NCBI GenBank assembly: GCA_900473205.1
Contig: UCLB01000022.1
Location: forward strand, 62,001-126,000
From: Hyphomicrobiales bacterium
GTDB taxonomy: Bacteria > Pseudomonadota > Alphaproteobacteria > Rhizobiales > Rhizobiaceae
DNA: 64,000 nt
Direction: 5' to 3'
Made by a program: the position numbers and the translations under genes. The notes beneath the pieces were generated by a model that did not search any database, was not told where the DNA came from, and saw only the letters and a list, made by a program, of their open reading frames with translations. Position 1 is the stretch's first letter. The number at the start of each line of letters is the position of its first letter. Below are positions 25,510-32,886 of this stretch, in pieces.

Positions 25510-25877
25510 ATACACACTATCAGGTGGTCAACTTTTCAGACAAACTCTCGAAGATCACGGAGTTCTGGCAACCGCGCGTCATCTCTGAGATGAATGATTA
25601 TCAGTTCAAGATTGTTCGTATCGAGGGCGATTTCATCTGGCACGACCATCCCGAAACCGACGAGGCCTTCATTGTCCTCAAAGGTCGCCTACGGATCGAC
25701 TTTCGCGATGGTGCCGTATCGATCGGCGCTGGCGAAATGTTCGTTGTTCCCAAGGGCGTAAAACACAAACCCTATGCGGAACAAGAGGTTCATCTGTTGT
25801 TGATAGAGCCGCGCGGCGTACTCAACACCGGCCATGCGGGCGGAGACCGCACAGCCCAGAGCGATCAATGGATTTGA
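25506..25877 (+). CDS. Cupin-domain protein
   Basis: A 123-residue single cupin. The metal-binding pattern is visible as WHDHPETDEAFIVLKGRLRIDF (His, His, Glu) and the second cupin motif as GEMFVVPKGVKHKPYAEQE. Mannose-isomerase-like or small dioxygenase-like roles are possible, and no substrate can be assigned. ATG 25506 (MDTHYQ) is the likely start; an in-frame ATG at 25482 would add eight residues encoded by the tandem repeat. It follows the interrupted AraC gene by 82 bases. Confidence 0.85.
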   Translation: MDTHYQVVNFSDKLSKITEFWQPRVISEMNDYQFKIVRIEGDFIWHDHPETDEAFIVLKGRLRIDFRDGAVSIGAGEMFVVPKGVKHKPYAEQEVHLLLIEPRGVLNTGHAGGDRTAQSDQWI

Positions 25878-25886
25878 TCGCGTTGC

Positions 25887-26852
25887 TTACTCGTCGTCGC
25901 CCTGCTCCACCGGATTGCTGAAGCCCAGCGGGCGGCCATTGTTGTAGAAGACGCGCACATCTTCCAGCTCTATGCCGGTGGCCTTTTCGTTCAGGCCATA
26001 GCGTTCGCAGGTCACGTTCCATGTACCGGGGCCGCCGTCTATGTGGAAGAGGTTGTAACCGGCGCGGGGTTTATGGCCGCCGGGGCCTTGTGAGGCGGAG
26101 GCGATACCGACCACTGGCGTATGGTCACGCCCGCGATGGGTGTTCAGCCAGTAGACCGTGTTGAGATGGGTGTGACCGTGCAGCACGAGTTCTGCGCCGC
26201 CCGTGCCGATCGCTGCGGCGAAGCGGCGGATGCCGATCATGCGTTTGTGGGTGGAGGCTGCGCCGCGGATGGGCGGGTGGTGGATCATGACCACGCGAAA
26301 CAGCCCCTGTTCTCCCGCTTTACGTAGCAGTTCCGCCGTGGCGCGGGCCTGTCTGCGGCCAAAATAGCCGGTGGCGGAGAAGGGAGGCGTTGCGATGGAC
26401 GTGGAGCAGCCGATCATGGCGACCGGGCCGCGCACGCGCATATACGGGAAAATCTTGCGGTCTTCGTCCCAGTCTTCCGCGTCGCCGTCACCGCGCACAT
26501 AGGGATACCAGGCGGCCATGGCCTTGTCATGCGCGCCGGGAACATAGGCATCGTGGTTGCCGGGCACGACGGAAATCTTGAGCGGATCGCCCACTTCTTC
26601 CAGCCAGTCTGCGGCGGCACGAATTTCAATGCCGGTCGCAAGATTGACGAGATCGCCGGTGATGGCAACATGGTCGGGCGCTTTGCTTTCCATGTCGTCC
26701 ACCACCTTTTCCAGCGTATCGCTGAAAAGATGCTTGCGGCGGTTGAGGCGCCAGTTCACAAAGCCAAGAATGCGCTTGGAGGCAAGTTCGCGAAAGGTCA
26801 GCTTGGGCAGCGGGCCGAGATGAATATCGGAGATGTGGGCGAGTTTGAACAT
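25887..26852 (-). CDS. Calcineurin-like metallophosphoesterase
   Basis: A 321-residue binuclear metal phosphoesterase. All family motifs are visible in order: DIHLG (near residue 9), GDLVN, GNHDAY, IHHPP and HGHTH. Related proteins hydrolyse cyclic nucleotides, phosphodiesters or UDP-sugar pyrophosphates; this one is not resolved. ATG 26852 (MFKLAHISDIH) places the first motif immediately after the start, as usual. Its 3' end faces the cupin gene with only nine bases between them. Confidence 0.88.
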   Translation of the reverse strand: MFKLAHISDIHLGPLPKLTFRELASKRILGFVNWRLNRRKHLFSDTLEKVVDDMESKAPDHVAITGDLVNLATGIEIRAAADWLEEVGDPLKISVVPGNHDAYVPGAHDKAMAAWYPYVRGDGDAEDWDEDRKIFPYMRVRGPVAMIGCSTSIATPPFSATGYFGRRQARATAELLRKAGEQGLFRVVMIHHPPIRGAASTHKRMIGIRRFAAAIGTGGAELVLHGHTHLNTVYWLNTHRGRDHTPVVGIASASQGPGGHKPRAGYNLFHIDGGPGTWNVTCERYGLNEKATGIELEDVRVFYNNGRPLGFSNPVEQGDDE

Positions 26853-26932
26853 GCATCCAGCCATAACGTATGAAATCTTGAGCGTCCAACCCAAAACCCC
26901 TGTTTTTCAATGAGATAAAGGAGAGTTGAGCG

Positions 26933-27427
26933 TTGGGTGAAAACCATGTCAGCGGGCAAGGGTTCCGGGATTTGTTTCGGAATGTTGCAAAGCGTGCCCT
27001 GCATGTCTTTTTCTTTGTCCGCCGTGGCATGACGCTTGGCGTGCGTGCCGCCTGTTTCGATGCGCAGGGGCGAGTGTTTCTAGTGCGGCACACCTATGTT
27101 GCGGGCTGGCATATGCCGGGCGGCGGGGTTGAGCGGAGCGAGACGGGTTTGCAGGCGCTGAACAGGGAAATCCGCGAGGAAGGCAATCTCATCGCGACCT
27201 CCAGTCCGCAGCTTTTCCATGTCTATTTCAACAATCGCACCAGCGACCGCGACCATGTTTTGTTCTACCGACTTGAAGTGACGCAGACGGCTCCGAAAGT
27301 GCCGGACCGGGAGATCAGCGAAAGCGGGTTCTTTCCGCTGGACGCTCTACCCGAGGGAACGACGGGCGCCACCCGCCGCCGCCTCGCAGAACTGGCGGGC
27401 GAAACGCCGCCGGATGACTACTGGTAG
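26933..27427 (+). CDS. Nudix hydrolase
   Basis: A 164-residue Nudix-fold pyrophosphohydrolase. The box GGGVERSETGLQALNREIREEGNL contains the conserved Gly, Glu and RExxEE residues for divalent metal binding. The N-terminal 30 residues are basic and hydrophobic (FRNVAKRALHVFFFVRRG). The substrate is unknown. The start is TTG 26933, supported by a strong AAGGAG nine bases upstream; no ATG lies in a suitable place in this frame. Confidence 0.87.
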   Translation: MGENHVSGQGFRDLFRNVAKRALHVFFFVRRGMTLGVRAACFDAQGRVFLVRHTYVAGWHMPGGGVERSETGLQALNREIREEGNLIATSSPQLFHVYFNNRTSDRDHVLFYRLEVTQTAPKVPDREISESGFFPLDALPEGTTGATRRRLAELAGETPPDDYW

Positions 27428-27429
27428 GT

Positions 27430-28422
27430 TCAGCCCAGCCTTTCGCGGTCATGCGCCTTGTCCAGTTCAAGCTCCGGGCCGATGGGCACGATGCCGGTGG
27501 GGTTGATGGTCTCGTGGCTGCGGTAATAATGGTCCTTGATGTGGCGCATATCGACCGTCTCGGGAATGCCTGATGTCTGGTACAGATCGCGCAGATATCC
27601 CGTCAGGTTCGGATAGTCGTGAATGCGGCGAATGTTGCATTTGAAATGGCCGACATAGACAGGGTCGAACCTGACAAGCGTGGTGAACAGCCGCCAGTCC
27701 GCCTCCGTCTGTTGGGCGCCCAACAGAAAGCGTTTGTTCTCGAGTCGCGCTTCCAGCAAATCCAGCGTCTCGAAAACCTTTGCAGCGGCTTCCGCATAGG
27801 CTTCCTGCGTGGTGGCAAAACCGGCCTTGTAGACGCCGTTATTGACGGTGTCGTAGATGACGTCATTGAGCTTATCGATCTCGGCGCGCAATGGCTCCGG
27901 GTAATAATCATCCTGCGATCCCGTCAGGGCATTAAAGACGCTGTTGAACATGCGGATGATCTCGGCCGATTCATTCGAGACGATGGTGTTTTGATGCTTG
28001 TCCCACAACACAGGCACGGTCACGCGACCGGAATAGGACGGGTCTGCCTTGGTATAAACCTGCCACATTGCCGAGGAGCCGAAGAGATGGTCCTCCGTGG
28101 CGCCTTGGGTGCGCTCATCCGCCGGTTTGAACTCCCAGCCATTTTCCAGCATCAGCGGATCGACCACCGAAACGGAAATAAGGTCTTCCAACTTCTTCAG
28201 CTTGCGGAATATTAGCGTGCGATGCGCCCAGGGACAGGCCAATGAAACATAGAGATGGTAGCGGTCTCTCTCGGCCTTGAAACCAGCCTTGCCAGAGGGA
28301 CCGGCTTGCCCATCTGCGGTGATCCAGTTGCGAAACTGCGAGGCGCTGCGCTTGAAATGGCCCTTGGTTTCCTTGGTGTCGTACCAGACGTCTTTCCAGA
28401 CACCCTCAACCAGCATACCCAT
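27430..28422 (-). CDS. Glutathionyl-hydroquinone reductase (Xi-class GST)
   Basis: A 330-residue cytosolic enzyme that reduces glutathionyl-hydroquinones using a second glutathione. The catalytic Cys is in SLACPWAHRTLIFRKLK near residue 58, the Xi-class signature, and the C-terminal helical domain includes the ADWRLFTTLVRFDPVYVGHFKCN segment. AAGGAG eight bases before ATG 28422 (MGMLVEG) fixes the start. It converges on the Nudix gene with only two bases between the stops. Confidence 0.93.
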   Translation of the reverse strand: MGMLVEGVWKDVWYDTKETKGHFKRSASQFRNWITADGQAGPSGKAGFKAERDRYHLYVSLACPWAHRTLIFRKLKKLEDLISVSVVDPLMLENGWEFKPADERTQGATEDHLFGSSAMWQVYTKADPSYSGRVTVPVLWDKHQNTIVSNESAEIIRMFNSVFNALTGSQDDYYPEPLRAEIDKLNDVIYDTVNNGVYKAGFATTQEAYAEAAAKVFETLDLLEARLENKRFLLGAQQTEADWRLFTTLVRFDPVYVGHFKCNIRRIHDYPNLTGYLRDLYQTSGIPETVDMRHIKDHYYRSHETINPTGIVPIGPELELDKAHDRERLG

Positions 28423-28713
28423 CGCGCGTTCTCCTTCATGTTGTTGCACACACTGTAAGCCATGGCTTTGCGGGAAGTGAACCCAAAAGGCAGTGAACAG
28501 TGCGTTCGTATCACACTCCCATCATTGAATAGCCAAGCTCTGGATTTGTTCTGGACGGGTCGGAATTTTCCTGATATCCGCGTTTATCACAATTCTGAGG
28601 GAATTCTGCTTTATGACCGCAACACGGATGCTCCGACGACGCTGACGCTTCGAGCGCCTTAACCGGCGCAGCCGTCACATCGCCCTATCCGTATTTAACG
28701 TTCCGGTCTCTCC

Positions 28714-29283
28714 ATGTCCAAGCACGAACTGGTCTACCTCACTGAAGACGCGTCTCATGACGCCGTTATCGAACTCATCAATGCAGAAGCCTTCGGCCCC
28801 GGTCGGCACACCCGCGCCGCTGCTCGCATCCGCGAGCAGGGCCCGCACGACCGTTCGATTTCCTATATCTGCGCCGACGACGGCGAGACGATTGCTTCCG
28901 TTCGCATGACACCGGTTCTGGCGGGCGACGTGAAGGGCCACATGCTCGGCCCTCTGGCCGTGCGGCCTTCGCACAAGAACATGGGTATAGGCCGTGAACT
29001 GGTCCGCATCGCCATCGCCGCCGCCAAGCGCAAGGGCTCCGAAGCCGTCATTCTGATCGGTGACCCGCCATATTACATGCCGCTGGGTTTCGAGAAGGTC
29101 GCCTATGCTGCGCTGGATTTCCCCGGTCCTGTCGATATGAACCGGGTGCTTGTCGTGCCGCTGGCGGCTGATACGCATGAGCGGCTGAAGGGCAAGATCG
29201 GCTGGCGGCAGTGTGAGGCTCCTACATGTCTGAGTGCAGTTGAATATGGCGTCTACGACGAGCCACTCAAAGCAAGCGCGTAG
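28714..29283 (+). CDS. GNAT-family N-acetyltransferase
   Basis: A 189-residue acetyl-CoA-dependent acyltransferase. The acetyl-CoA loop is LGPLAVRPSHKNMGIGRELVRIAIAAAKRKG, followed by VILIGDPPYYMPLGFEKV, the common YhbS-like arrangement. The acceptor is unknown. The 290-base interval before it (28423-28713) has no gene I can support: a 66-codon frame at 28462-28662 lacks a ribosome site and any family resemblance. Confidence 0.85.
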   Translation: MSKHELVYLTEDASHDAVIELINAEAFGPGRHTRAAARIREQGPHDRSISYICADDGETIASVRMTPVLAGDVKGHMLGPLAVRPSHKNMGIGRELVRIAIAAAKRKGSEAVILIGDPPYYMPLGFEKVAYAALDFPGPVDMNRVLVVPLAADTHERLKGKIGWRQCEAPTCLSAVEYGVYDEPLKASA

Positions 29284-29363
29284 AAATTTAGCCTCTGATT
29301 TGACTGTTGGCGTTCCGGCGGTACTTGCGCTATAATCTTTCCAGTTCTTTGGAAGGTTTATCT

Positions 29364-29984
29364 ATGTTGCTCGCCATCGGAGAAAGTCTTAGCGCAAGCG
29401 AAGCCTCGTCAGTGACGGGTGTTCCGCTTAAGCACGTCAACAGAATTATCGACGCTGGATTGTTGCGCAATTATGCGAAATCCAAGGGGCGAACGCGTTC
29501 CATATCTATGGCTGGTCTTATAGGGTTGCGGTTGGCCTATCTCACAGCTTCAACGCTTACACCGGCGGCGCGGCAACGCATCATCGCTAAAGCCTTGTCT
29601 GACAAAAACCAAGCGATCGTGGAAGATGCACCGCTTCAGGTCGATATTCGCCCAATTCTGGCAGATGTCGAAGCAGGTCTAAACAGGCTGGAACGTGCGA
29701 GGGACGCCGTGTCGATCCAATCTGATGTTATGGGTGGCCAGCCTGTGTTCGTGGGCACGCGCATACCCATTTACGACGTCACGGAAATGTTGACGAGCGG
29801 TGACACGCGTGAGGCAATCATTGCGGCGTTTCCCCAACTCTCGCTCGAGAAATTGAACGCAGCTGCGGATTATGCTCTCGCCTACCCAAAACGCGGACGC
29901 CCCGTTGCCAAGCCGGAGTGGCGGAATGGTGAGGCTAAAACTGTTCGAACCCTCAAGCTCGACATACCCCCGATCAAATCGTGA
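29364..29984 (+). CDS. DUF433-domain antitoxin-like protein with N-terminal helix-turn-helix
   Basis: A 206-residue protein. The N-terminus (about 5-60) looks like a MerR-type helix-turn-helix (LSASEASSVTGVPLKHVNRIIDAGLL). The C-terminal portion (about 125-185: MGGQPVFVGTRIPIYDVTEMLTSGDTREAIIAAFPQLS) is a DUF433 domain. DUF433 proteins normally pair with a DUF5615 PIN-like partner, and one follows here with a four-base GTGA overlap, so this is the probable antitoxin and autorepressor. It is longer than typical DUF433 proteins of about 75 residues. GGAAGG seven bases before ATG 29364 supports the start. Confidence 0.85.
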   Translation: MLLAIGESLSASEASSVTGVPLKHVNRIIDAGLLRNYAKSKGRTRSISMAGLIGLRLAYLTASTLTPAARQRIIAKALSDKNQAIVEDAPLQVDIRPILADVEAGLNRLERARDAVSIQSDVMGGQPVFVGTRIPIYDVTEMLTSGDTREAIIAAFPQLSLEKLNAAADYALAYPKRGRPVAKPEWRNGEAKTVRTLKLDIPPIKS

Positions 29985-30370
29985 AGTTTCTGATCGATGA
30001 ATGTCTGAGCCCTGAACTGGTGAAGATTGCTCATGGTTCGGGTTTTCATCAATCGACGTGTGTTTTATGGCTCGGCATGTCCGGTGCCAAAGACCACATC
30101 GTTGGACGGATTGCTGTTGATCAGGGATATATTCTCGTCACGCATAATACGGTAGATTTTCTGCCGCTTTACAATCGAGAAGATATTCACGTCGGGCTCG
30201 TTGCGTTCAATACCTCTGCTGGAATTATGAGCCTCGAACTGCAAAAGGCACTGATGTCACTTGTTATCGAGGAATTGAATGGAAGCGAACTCTGGAATGA
30301 GGTTCTGGAGATATCCGTGAACCAAGATTTCAATGTCTCGATCTCGCGTTATGATCTGCCAAGGCGGTAG
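29981..30370 (+). CDS. DUF5615 PIN-like toxin
   Basis: A 129-residue PIN-like (Mut7-C related) protein. Acidic residues expected at a nuclease site are present: the start MKFLIDECLSPEL, then AKDHIVGRIAVDQGYILVTHNTVDF. It begins with GTG overlapping the stop of the DUF433 gene, a translationally coupled toxin-antitoxin arrangement. RNase activity is inferred from the family and not shown by sequence alone. Local codon use looks more AT-rich than neighbours, consistent with acquisition. Confidence 0.85.
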   Translation: MKFLIDECLSPELVKIAHGSGFHQSTCVLWLGMSGAKDHIVGRIAVDQGYILVTHNTVDFLPLYNREDIHVGLVAFNTSAGIMSLELQKALMSLVIEELNGSELWNEVLEISVNQDFNVSISRYDLPRR

Positions 30371-30381
30371 ATTTTTGCGTT

Positions 30382-30804
30382 TTATTTGAGTGACTTTTTC
30401 AAATATGTCAGCGACTCTGCGCCGCTGAAATTCTCGATCTGGCCGAAGATTTCATAGCCACATTTCTGGTATATCGCCAGCGCATCCGGGTTCATCGTGT
30501 CGATGTAAGCGCCGATGCAGCCGCGTTTGCGGGCTTCCTCTTCCGCCATGGAAAGCAGCTTGGGGCCGAGGCCTTGGCCGCGCAGGGTTTCGGGGATGAA
30601 GAGCAGTTTTGTATAGAGCCAACCGCGGGCGGTGTGGCCGCAAAGGCCGCCGGTGACGGTGCCCGCGTCATCGCGTAGCGATATGATGAGTTCCTGCCAG
30701 TCGCTGGGGCCGAAGCGATTGATGTTGTAGTCTTTGAGAGCCGAAAGAATGGCCGCTTCGCTGTCCTTGTCGCCTTCCTGGCTGATGCTGATGTGCGGTT
30801 CCAT
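30382..30804 (-). CDS. GNAT-family N-acetyltransferase
   Basis: A 140-residue acetyltransferase. The acetyl-CoA signature is LLFIPETLRGQGLGPKLLSMAEEEARKRGC, followed by AYIDTMNPDALAIYQKCGYEIFG. The fold is complete but the substrate is unknown. Its start (ATG 30804) touches the stop of the upstream membrane-protein gene, so it is probably the distal cistron of the MoxR operon even if functionally unrelated. Confidence 0.87.
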   Translation of the reverse strand: MEPHISISQEGDKDSEAAILSALKDYNINRFGPSDWQELIISLRDDAGTVTGGLCGHTARGWLYTKLLFIPETLRGQGLGPKLLSMAEEEARKRGCIGAYIDTMNPDALAIYQKCGYEIFGQIENFSGAESLTYLKKSLK

Positions 30805-32885
30805 TATCGACCTTCACGCCACCAGAGCGCGGAAAATGCCATCAGCAGGGCGGCGAGGCCCGCGAAGCCAGCAAAGAGGGGCAGGGTGTTGACGCCCTTC
30901 AGTACGGTTTCGTCCGTCAGGCGAATGAGCATGCGGTCATTATCGGCCACGCGCACATCTCCGCGCACGGGCAGAATATCCGGCAGCACGACGCGGCCAT
31001 TGTCGTTGACGACGCGGTGGATGCTGCCCTTCGTGGCATCGACAACCGGCTTCAACGTCTCGGTAGTGGAGATCATGGCCTTGAATTCGGGGGCATCGAC
31101 GGCACCGACATGGACCAGCGTGGTGAAATCGCCATTGGTGATTTCGTAGAGGCCGGTCTCATCCATGCGGCGTTCGATCTTGTAGAGACCAGGCTCTGTT
31201 TGCGTAAAGGCCATCGTCTCGGTCTTGCCGGTGGGGAATTTCACCGTAGCCTGACCGGGATTATCACCGATGGTCTGGCGGGTAATTTCCAGCGTGCGGC
31301 CATTGGCGCGGGCGGTCAGCGCTTCTTCCTCAAGCTCCGGCTCCTTCATCAGCCAATGGGCGATGCGGCGGTAGAGGCCGACATGCGGGCCGCCGCCTTC
31401 AAAGCCGCGTGCCCAGAGCCAGCCTTGGTCTGACAGTAGCATGGCAACGCGACCTTGGCCCTGGCGGTTCAGCACCAGCAGCGGGTCCTGGCCATCGCCC
31501 AGCATGACTGTTTGGCCCTGTGGTGGCTCGACGCCCACGGTGCGGAACCAGCGGCCCCATTGTGGCGGCTCTTCGCCGGAGCCTTCCAGACCGCGTGTGA
31601 CCGGGTGCTTCTTGCCCGCTTCCGACAGGCGAGGGTAGAAGGCCGACTGATGCATTTCGCCGGTGGGCTGCGCGGGCAGCACCGAGGCGAGCGGCGTCAT
31701 GGCGATGGAATCCTGCCCTGCATGTTCAGGACCGGCGGCAATCAGAAGCGCGCCACCTTTTTCGACATATTGGGCGATGTAATCATAATAGAGGATCGGC
31801 AACACGCCGCGATGCTGGTAGCGGTCGAAGATGATGAGGTCGAAATCCTCGATCTTCTCGACAAACAGCTCACGAGTCGGGAAAGCAATCAGCGATAACT
31901 CGTTGATCGGCGTACCATCCTGCTTTTCCGGCGGGCGCAGAATGGTGAAATGGACGAGATCGACGGAGGTGTCGGATTTCAGCAGGTTGCGCCAGGCGCG
32001 CTCACCGGCATGGGGCTCACCGGAAACCAGGAGAACACGCAGGTTCTGGCGGATACCTTCGATGACGTGGACGGCGCGGTTGTTGCTGGTGGTGACTTCA
32101 CCGGGAAGCTCTGCCACGGAAAATTCCATGACATTGTTGCCGCCGCGCGGAACCTTGAAGCTGAAGGGCAGGGGCTGGCCGGGCGTGGCTTCAAGTGTGG
32201 CGATCTCTTCGCCATTCATCTTCACCGTGACTTCCGCCTGGCCACCTTGCGCGCGACCATCATCAAAGACGCGCAGCGTCAACTCCTGCTGCTCGTTGAC
32301 GATGCCGAAGCGCGGCGCGCGTACCACTTCGATGCGCCGGTCGAATTCTTCCGCCCGCCCGGTAATCAGACCATGGATCGGGGCCTTGAAGCCAAGCGTC
32401 TGTTCGATGTTCGGCGTAACATTGGGGATGTCATGGATCTGGCCATCACTGAGGAAAATCGCACCGCCAACGCGTGACGGAGATACATCCGATACGGCTG
32501 CGGCTAGCGAAGAGAAGAGATTAGTGGCTGGAGCATCGCTGTTGGGGTCGTTCTGGACTTCCACGATGCGTGGTTCGATGCGCGGGAAGCGGGCGAGGCG
32601 TTCGCGAAGGGTGGCCAGCGCCTGATCCGTCTGTTCCGGCCGCTGCTGCACATCCTGGCTCTGCGAACGGTCCACGATGACAGGGACAATGGTGGAAAGC
32701 GGATCGCGCTCCTCATTGGTCAGAAGCGGGTTGGAAATGGCCAGCAGAAGTGCTGCCAGCGCCAAACCACGCAGCCATGCACCGCGCACGCCGCGCCACA
32801 GGCCGATGATGGCCAGTACGAAGGCGGCGGCGGCGAGAATGCCGATGATGATCCACGGCAGGAAGGGCGCAAAGGTCAGTGTCAT
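30804..32885 (-). CDS. Large membrane protein of the MoxR operon
   Basis: A 693-residue inner-membrane protein. Two N-terminal helices (about 5-28 and 37-53) are followed by a long extracytoplasmic part resembling a von Willebrand/glutamine-amidotransferase-like region (IVDRSQSQDVQQRPEQT, GGAIFLSDGQIHD, GGALLIAAGPEH) and one C-terminal helix (about 668-688). It has the architecture of the aerotolerance-operon (Bat-like) proteins. ATG 32885 follows the preceding stop by one base, so translation is coupled. The function is unknown. Confidence 0.8.
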   Translation of the reverse strand: MTLTFAPFLPWIIIGILAAAAFVLAIIGLWRGVRGAWLRGLALAALLLAISNPLLTNEERDPLSTIVPVIVDRSQSQDVQQRPEQTDQALATLRERLARFPRIEPRIVEVQNDPNSDAPATNLFSSLAAAVSDVSPSRVGGAIFLSDGQIHDIPNVTPNIEQTLGFKAPIHGLITGRAEEFDRRIEVVRAPRFGIVNEQQELTLRVFDDGRAQGGQAEVTVKMNGEEIATLEATPGQPLPFSFKVPRGGNNVMEFSVAELPGEVTTSNNRAVHVIEGIRQNLRVLLVSGEPHAGERAWRNLLKSDTSVDLVHFTILRPPEKQDGTPINELSLIAFPTRELFVEKIEDFDLIIFDRYQHRGVLPILYYDYIAQYVEKGGALLIAAGPEHAGQDSIAMTPLASVLPAQPTGEMHQSAFYPRLSEAGKKHPVTRGLEGSGEEPPQWGRWFRTVGVEPPQGQTVMLGDGQDPLLVLNRQGQGRVAMLLSDQGWLWARGFEGGGPHVGLYRRIAHWLMKEPELEEEALTARANGRTLEITRQTIGDNPGQATVKFPTGKTETMAFTQTEPGLYKIERRMDETGLYEITNGDFTTLVHVGAVDAPEFKAMISTTETLKPVVDATKGSIHRVVNDNGRVVLPDILPVRGDVRVADNDRMLIRLTDETVLKGVNTLPLFAGFAGLAALLMAFSALWWREGR

Positions 32886-32886
32886 G

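Noticed and set aside
28462-28662. 66-codon frame between the glutathionyl-hydroquinone reductase and acetyltransferase genes
   Set aside because: No ribosome site, no recognisable family, and it covers the expected promoter region of both neighbours.
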